The notes below the pieces were generated by a model. That model saw only the letters and a list, made by a program, of their open reading frames with translations. It made no database searches and was not told where the DNA came from. Shown one piece after another: positions 57,990 to 64,000 of a stretch of 64,000 nt of DNA. The DNA comes from Gerris lacustris (taxonomy: Eukaryota; Arthropoda; Insecta; Hemiptera; Gerridae): positions 42,398,329 through 42,462,328 of the forward strand of contig OX578282.1 of assembly GCA_951217055.1 (NCBI GenBank). Direction: 5' to 3'. Every line of letters begins with the position of its first letter. Position 1 is the stretch's first letter. Position numbers and translations under genes: made by a program.

Positions 57990-59945
57990 AAATGAATTTC
58001 ATATACATAATCATATTATTACGTGTGTGAATAAGTTTTTATATTTATTGTCTATAATGATACTTAAAAGCCTCCTTTTAATAAGTTTAAAATGTAAAGG
58101 GCACTTAGAAGTTAACATTTTAAATTACACATAAATAAATTATTTATAATTCGACAAAATTGTATGTTGTGACAGACACTCTTGATATAAAGAGGTTCCG
58201 TTCTTCTTTATTTATAAATAAAAATAAATAAATATACAAATAATTACAGTAGCAAGAGAAGTTGTTGGGTTTTTGTCGAAAAAAAGGAATAAAAATGGAT
58301 GAAAAAGGAAGTCTACAAAAGCATATTAGAACAAAGAAGTTTACGAGGAAGAATTATTTTTACGAAAAAAAAAAAAAAATAATAATAACACACTTGTTAA
58401 ATTAAAGAAAGGAAAAGTAAAATTCAATCAATTACATGACAGAGGCGTAATTAGAATTACAAAAGAAAGATAGGGGGCCAAAAATATTATGAGAAAATAT
58501 GATAATAAAATCATGAATAAAAACTTAAAGTACAAATAATTATTCAATATGTCCGTTTCTTTCCAATTTAGTTTCACATAATGAGGTAAACTGACTCATA
58601 CTGGAATTTTCATTTATTTCTCATACATATCCCATTCTCCGATCATTAAAAAAATCTGTCCGATAATACTCCTAAACTTTCTCATATTTATACGAGTAAA
58701 CATAACTCCTCCCCGGGAATCGAATCGGATTAATTTTAAATGTGTTTAAAATTAAATGAATTAATAAGGAATTACAGTATCAATATCTGTATGAGATACT
58801 GATTTTGTTTTCTTCCTCATATAGATATTGAGGCACTTCTTTAGTTTGTTACTCCATTTATAAAAAAAAACAGAGGGAAGTAACTATCTGAAGATGGTGT
58901 ACGGAATATTCTTCTTTCGACTATTACTCCCCTTATAAAAACAGAAGTGTGATATTCCTTTGTCCCAAAGTACATTGGGCTAAATATCCCTTTGTCTTAA
59001 TAGTTATTTAGTAAGTTATTTATATTCTAATAAAACAGGGAGTAACTATCTATAGAAGTGCCGATATTGATATTATATTTAAATTCCATTATAATTCATT
59101 TTAATAAAGATAAATAGTAATATTACATATTATAAAATCAAGTAGTAATATTATGTATTTAAGTTAAATATTCGAATCCGTAATATGTGAGTTATCATTT
59201 GCCTTTTAAAAACAAAATTAAAAATAATATGTGAAGGATTGGAGAAAATTATTTTAAATACAACTGCTGCTCTTTTACATAAATATGACGGGCCTTTCTA
59301 TGAAATATACACAACTAATTTTTCAATACGTGGGTTTTTTTCTATAAATAAACATAGGTACTACATTAAAAGTAATGAAATTGCTGACATTATGATAATT
59401 CGACCATATGGTCGTTGAAAATAAAATAGATAACCTTCTTTTTACACTTAGACCAAAAAATTAAGATTATCAATATTCACAGCAATTATAAAGATAAAAA
59501 TGTGACCGATCAGATCTGATTGAGAAAATAATACTTTTAATTTCAAGTGAGTGAAGAAATCGTGGTTAGGGACATTCTATGACTTCAGACAAAAAAAAAT
59601 ATGGAGATACAAAAAACATAGCTATCCTGTTAAAATAAATATGTTCGTTATCGGGTATGTGGTTTAGCAAGGGATTGAAAAAGGGAGGAGGTAATTCGAT
59701 AAACAAGATTTCATTTAACTATGCTGTAACGATCAATTTTACGGAATTAAAGAGATTATCATGCACTAAATGAAACAATCCATGTTAACTGCATTTATTT
59801 TTCTTTTTTTTTCTTTCAATTTTTAAATAGGTCATAAAGAATCATTTTTGGCTTAGGAGATAAAACCATAATAAACTTTAAGCAGATGGACGTGTGTAAG
59901 CTAATCTTGGACATGAAATGTCAGCCTGCGAGCCGCTCTAAAGTG
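57990..59945. other. AT-rich intergenic DNA
   Basis: A SINE-1 scrap (ACTTTCTCATATTTATACGA then GGGAATCGAATCGG) lies at about 58676-58730. No gene is seen. Confidence 0.45.
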
Positions 59946-59948
59946 ACG

Positions 59949-60131
59949 TCACACTGACCACCCATCGGCCCGAAACAAGCTCACCACTTTAGCAGCTTCT
60001 TGTCGATTCTTCCAGCTGCAGAAATTATACTTCGGCACATAGTGAAGAGGGGATAATGACGGGTTCTCAGCAAAAATTCTTCTTAACAACCCGGCAAGCC
60101 TCTTCGGGTAGGCTTCTTTGTAACCTCCCAG
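59949..60131 (-). CDS. Candidate terminal exon, unknown protein
   Basis: On the minus strand a pyrimidine-rich tract ending TTGTATAACCAG (AG at 60133-60132) precedes 60 codons and TGA at 59949. The peptide begins LGGYKEAYPKRLAGLLRRIF, then AENPSLSPLHYVPKYNFCSW, then KNRQEAAKVVSLFRADGWSV. Its composition is balanced (charged residues, Trp, Pro) and unlike the AT-driven ORFs elsewhere in the window. The open frame continues a little upstream of the acceptor but has no ATG. I do not recognise the protein. Another good acceptor, with a long pyrimidine tract, lies upstream at 60373-60372. No donor linking the two was found, so the gene model is incomplete. A transposon-derived fragment is an alternative. 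Confidence 0.35.
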   Translation of the reverse strand: MGGYKEAYPKRLAGLLRRIFAENPSLSPLHYVPKYNFCSWKNRQEAAKVVSLFRADGWSV

Positions 60132-60713
60132 CTGGTTATACAAGAAGAAAGGAGTAGTCGAGGTTATAATGATAATTTAACTACTTTTGTATCTGAATTG
60201 CCGGTTCCTGCTACTGTAGATCGCCTTAATCTCAATGTATGTACAACCAACACAAGGGAAAATTGTTTTTTATTTGTGCTCGAGCAAATATAGTGTTGTT
60301 AGTGAGTTTTTATAGTTAATGTTTAGGTGACTCTTAGTGTATAAGTGCGCTTTAAGAGCCAATAACAAGGCCTGAATTACAGGGTGAAGGAAACAAGGAG
60401 AGAGAAGTGAATGGAATAAAAGACGACAAACAGAGAGAGCGAGTTTCTGCTCCAATTATTTATTTCCTTTCATAACCCCCATGCTGTAGTGAACTCTTGT
60501 TTTAAAAACAACTAATCTTCAATTTATATTAACCAAGGTAGCTCAATCTCGCGGTTCATTCCGTTAAGTCTCAGACGGCATTAAATGAGGATTAAGAAGA
60601 AAGAAAGAAGAGGGGAGAGTAGCTGTTTAATTGAAGTATATAAAGAAGACTGCGTACATACTAGAAAGTGGCAGCTGATTTTTGGTATGGAAATGGAGAT
60701 CATGAAATTCTTT
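60132..60713. other. Intergenic or intronic DNA
   Basis: If the exon at 59949-60131 is real, this would be its upstream intron. A long pyrimidine tract ending TGTAATTCAG on the minus strand (about 60372-60440) is the clearest feature. Confidence 0.3.
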
Positions 60714-61025
60714 GGCTTTGGGTACGATACGAGCGGTGGGCGGCGCTGGCTGTGATAAGAGCGAAAATAATAGGCTGGATGGAATTTTCCATTAGTTCCC
60801 TGTCATGTTTACTTGTCGAGTTTCTAATCAACTGAAAAGGCTGAGCGTTGTGCGAAAATTTAGGTCTAGGCTCAGCGGTAAGTGGCAAGCGGCAACATGT
60901 TTCGCTCAGACGCTCGAGTTCGTCGAGCCGGCCTTCTTCTTCTTGCATTGTAATCAATGTAAACATAAACGTAAGCGGCACTGCTCTGCCGCCCACCGCT
61001 CAACACTCGTATTGTACCCAAGCCC
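60714..61025 (-). mobile_element. GGGTAC-ended MITE, copy 2
   Basis: Ends GGCTTTGGGTACGATACGAG (left) and, inverted, GGGCTTGGGTACAATACGAG (right). The interior is the reverse complement of 9754-10086 with GCCGCTTACGTTTATGTT in common. The 98-residue minus ORF (60700-60996) and the two plus ORFs are shadows. Confidence 0.8.
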
Positions 61026-61029
61026 TTAG

Positions 61030-62095
61030 GCTGAATCTTATTTTCTTTAAATAATCATACTTAAAAAATAGCTATCGGGTGCCTCAAAGTTATCCAAATC
61101 GTGTAGCGCGAAAAAAATGGTTGTTTAATAACAATTGTTGACTTTTTTTTTTCTGGTAGAATTACGCGTGAACTTTTAAACTGCCACAAATTTACTACTT
61201 TATTAATTTTATCGTGTCAAAAGAGTGTTTTAAGTTAAGGCAATGCAATTTTATGGAAAACAAACGGTTAATGACCCATAAGTTTCTGCACTGACGACAG
61301 AAAATAAAATAATACGTACATCTTTAATCAGCCAAAGATGACCCATAATATTTCAAGTAATGGCAAAGCAGTGGTGTTTCTTTCCATTCCTTTTACGTCC
61401 CCATTACATTAGGTATTATATTATTAAAGAATGAGAAATCTGCACTTAAAATATCTCTTAATCTGAATAAAACATGTTATCTCCCTGGGATCCAGAACAT
61501 CATCAGATAGCTCCAACTCCCGATAATCAGTAATCCTCAAGATGTAAAGTGGAATTTAATATGCCACCAAGCTCTTCATATTCTACGAAGAGAACAATAC
61601 CTAGACCCTAATTTCAATCTAAATGAATATACCATTACACTAATAAAATAGAAAAAAAATGTAATAAAGTATAGACAAGGTCTTAAAGTTTGCCTCAGTA
61701 TATCTTCCCACCGAATAGATCGCGTACTGTAATTGCAAACTCAAAACAAATGCATACTTGCAATTGAAGCCAAGAGGAGAATTATAATCAGCAAAAGCAG
61801 AAGCGTGCGTTGAATATATACTCACAAATGATGTCTTGCACCACAACTCTGAATCAATTCACAATATTATAAATTGTTCAGTACCCTAATAGACTGCGTA
61901 TTCCTATATAGATGGAGACGATGAATGGAAAACAAACTATTTCAAAGTCATTAGATTGATATTGACTTGCTATCAAGATGTTACATGACAGGTTTAGATA
62001 ATATAAAAGAGACATCATTGTGAAGCAGAAAGAAAATCACTTTTAATAATGCCAGTATCTAAAGGACCACACAGTTCACCATATAAACAATTAAA
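61030..62095. other. AT-rich intergenic DNA
   Basis: Nothing firm is seen. A 23-base segment flanked by CAG and GTGAGT on the minus strand (about 61815-61837) could pass for a micro-exon but is unsupported. Confidence 0.4.
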
Positions 62096-62099
62096 GCAT

Positions 62100-62357
62100 C
62101 AATTTAGTTCGGGTTCGTCTCGGGCTAAAACATTTCTGAACCTGATTGCCAAATTTTGTTGAAATCGGCCTAACAGTTTAGGCTCCACGTTTCTGCTCAG
62201 GTTACAGACGACAGTCAGATTTAAAAAAATAAAAACTGTTTTGGACTCATAGGACCTCAGAGGAAACGTGAAAAATCCATCAAAACTCAAAATCGAATTT
62301 TTCGCACCATCAAAATACTTTCTCTTTATATATACTACGTACATGAGAAAGTAAAAA
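62100..62357 (+). mobile_element. Family C tail with hairpin
   Basis: GTTGAAATCGGCCTAACAGT, then GGTTACAGACGACAGTC, then GGACTCATAGGACCTCAG and a hairpin TACTTTCTC/GAGAAAGTA at 62316-62352 followed by an A run. The tRNA-like head is absent. Confidence 0.65.
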
Positions 62358-64000
62358 AACTAAAAACTTCGCGAAAATCTATAAACAAATTTACAAAGTT
62401 AGTTGTTTCTACCGAAACAAAAAAACGGGTTTCAAGGAATTTTTCATACGTGGCATATTTTATTATTATTTTATTTCGAAAAATAAGTGGAGTCAATAGA
62501 TGACAATAATACCAAAGAAATCTGAACTCTACAGATAAATAAAAACCTTTTTAGAAAATACTGAATGGAAGAGTTGCATTTGCATATACCTTATATTTAC
62601 CTTAAGTAAGTAGCTCAAAAGAGACAATTCTAGGTGTAACTTCATAGTTGCAATTAATACAATAATAAAAGTTCCTCGTAGAGAATTTTCGGAACATATA
62701 GTTTGTACCCATTGAAGAACAGCATTACTATCTAATAATAAGTTCTAGGCCTAAGAAATGTGTGCTAAATCCCATAAAACCCACGTCCTTCTTCATCCAT
62801 TCTTCCACCCACACCCAAAAAAACACATACACAGTTGTGCTCCAGAAAACTCGTTACCTTATCTCAACAGCCGAGTAACCCTAATTATTCCAGAATCCAG
62901 GTTCATTTCATTTCTCGTTTCCATTCTTTCTGCCAATGATTCCCATGAGTGAGGGATCTCAACACTCCCGTCTTAATTCTTTCTTCTCTCTAATCATACG
63001 CTTTTTTCCCGTCCTCTTAATTCTTTTTATCGTCATCATGTACTCATTTGTTTTCCTTTCAAAAAGAAAAAGATTATTATCATTACAAGATAATCCTAAT
63101 AGTTGTACACCATTATCCTTTGTAAGCCTAGTTTGTATTTTTGATAACCACCTTAATTATGTCAAAGAGGCTGCTTTGTCTAAACCCTTATTAAAGAATT
63201 AAGATAGCTTGCAAATTTTCCCATTCTCTGTCGTGCTAAATTTATCATAATCCACATATCTAATGCAATAGATTACAAATCTAATAAGGAATCGTAGCAG
63301 TTAAATACCCAAAACTTTTCACACGAGCTAAAACACGCGAAGAAGCAACGCCTTCCACACAATATTAAAACCAAAGATAAACCCCCACCAAAGACAAAAG
63401 AAAGCAACTAATAATTACAGACAACAGTACCGCGCCCTCCAAAATCGACACAATGAAGAGCGCACGGAAGTCGAAAATATCTTTTGACTAACTATATAAT
63501 TAATCCATTACACACTTCATTTAAGACAGGATCGTGAGAAAACCCTCATTATCAAATTAGATTATTGGCCAACTTTAAAAAATTGATTAAAAATTAAATG
63601 ATAACAGGATAACAGGAATACGTAGATAAGAGAAGAAAAGAGAGCGATAATATATTTAGCTTTAATGTGCATACCAATTAGCAAATTAAAACTTCAGAAC
63701 TATCTGTGTAGTAGATCATATACTAAACATAACATTAAATAATTAACCTAAAATTATCGACCCGTATGAATAATAATAATACAGTTTTTAAAAATATACA
63801 TATAGTTTTTGATAAAAGTTCATTCCAAAAATTGAAAAACAAGAACAGATAAAAAAAAAGCATAGTTTCTAGTTTATAGAACAGCGAGAAGTCATAGCCT
63901 CTCAAGCATTAAACGACTCGGTAATTAGAAGTAGTGATTGCCTCAAATTCAAATAGTCCTTTTCTTCATACATCGCTTAATATGAAGAAAGCTCAAAAAG
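62358..64000. other. AT-rich intergenic DNA
   Basis: An 88-codon ATG ORF at 62936-63202 encodes a hydrophobic stretch (RFFPVLLILFIVIMYSFVFL) that would make one membrane segment, but T-rich DNA produces such ORFs by chance and there is no other support. Nothing else is seen. Confidence 0.4.

Noticed and set aside
60700..61054. Three ORFs of 68-98 residues
   Set aside because: All lie in the GGGTAC-ended MITE and overlap on both strands.
62936..63202. 88-residue ORF with one predicted membrane segment
   Set aside because: T-rich DNA gives hydrophobic ORFs by chance; no splice, promoter or conserved motif was seen.

Overview
The window looks like nuclear DNA of an arthropod, most likely an insect. 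The evidence is the very AT-rich background, the near absence of long ORFs, abundant short transposon relics with terminal inverted repeats, several tRNA-derived SINE-like repeats, and one compact GC-rich gene with a GAGA-rich, CCAAT-bearing leader. The order cannot be fixed from the sequence. Nothing looks bacterial or viral: there are no operons, no dense coding and no CRISPR-type array.

The window is mostly a gene desert packed with old repeats. One convincing protein-coding gene is seen: a minus-strand, apparently single-exon ORF of 213 codons (30814-31455). It lies in a CpG-rich island (about 30.5-31.6 kb) and encodes a proline/serine-rich protein with a strongly basic stretch and a CxCxxC motif. 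Its leader carries two minimal upstream ORFs, and a polyadenylation signal lies near 30304. Three further places look like parts of spliced genes but cannot be proven here: a 47-codon first-exon candidate with a good donor at 41509-41649 (+), a 60-residue terminal-exon candidate behind a good acceptor at 59949-60131 (-), and a GC-rich block at 51050-51440.

Repeats by region. 1-15 kb: family A copies, family B, a 365-bp fold-back, a tRNA-derived SINE candidate, a MITE with GGGTAC ends and short tandem repeats. 15-19 kb: two MITEs and several tandem duplications. 21.8-23.5 kb: a 1.74-kb hAT-like element with flanking duplication and a nested fold-back. 24-26 kb: SINE pieces, a third family A copy and a long (TA)n. 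33-40 kb: a fourth family A copy, a poly-G/poly-C hairpin, a 581-bp fold-back, and family B split by an insertion of about 2.04 kb. 43-46 kb: a small MITE and two consecutive SINE-like units ending in a hairpin. 48 kb: a 74-bp tandem array. 53-54 kb: a MITE nested inside another MITE. 60.7-61.0 kb: the inverse copy of the GGGTAC-ended MITE.

No multi-gene system is visible. The features most worth following are the basic CxCxxC gene with its uORFs, the two splice-flanked exon candidates, and the repeat architecture: nested insertions, SINE units with an antisense tRNA-like head and a hairpin tail, and a tRNA-like sequence with an expanded D-arm. All coordinates of repeats are by eye.
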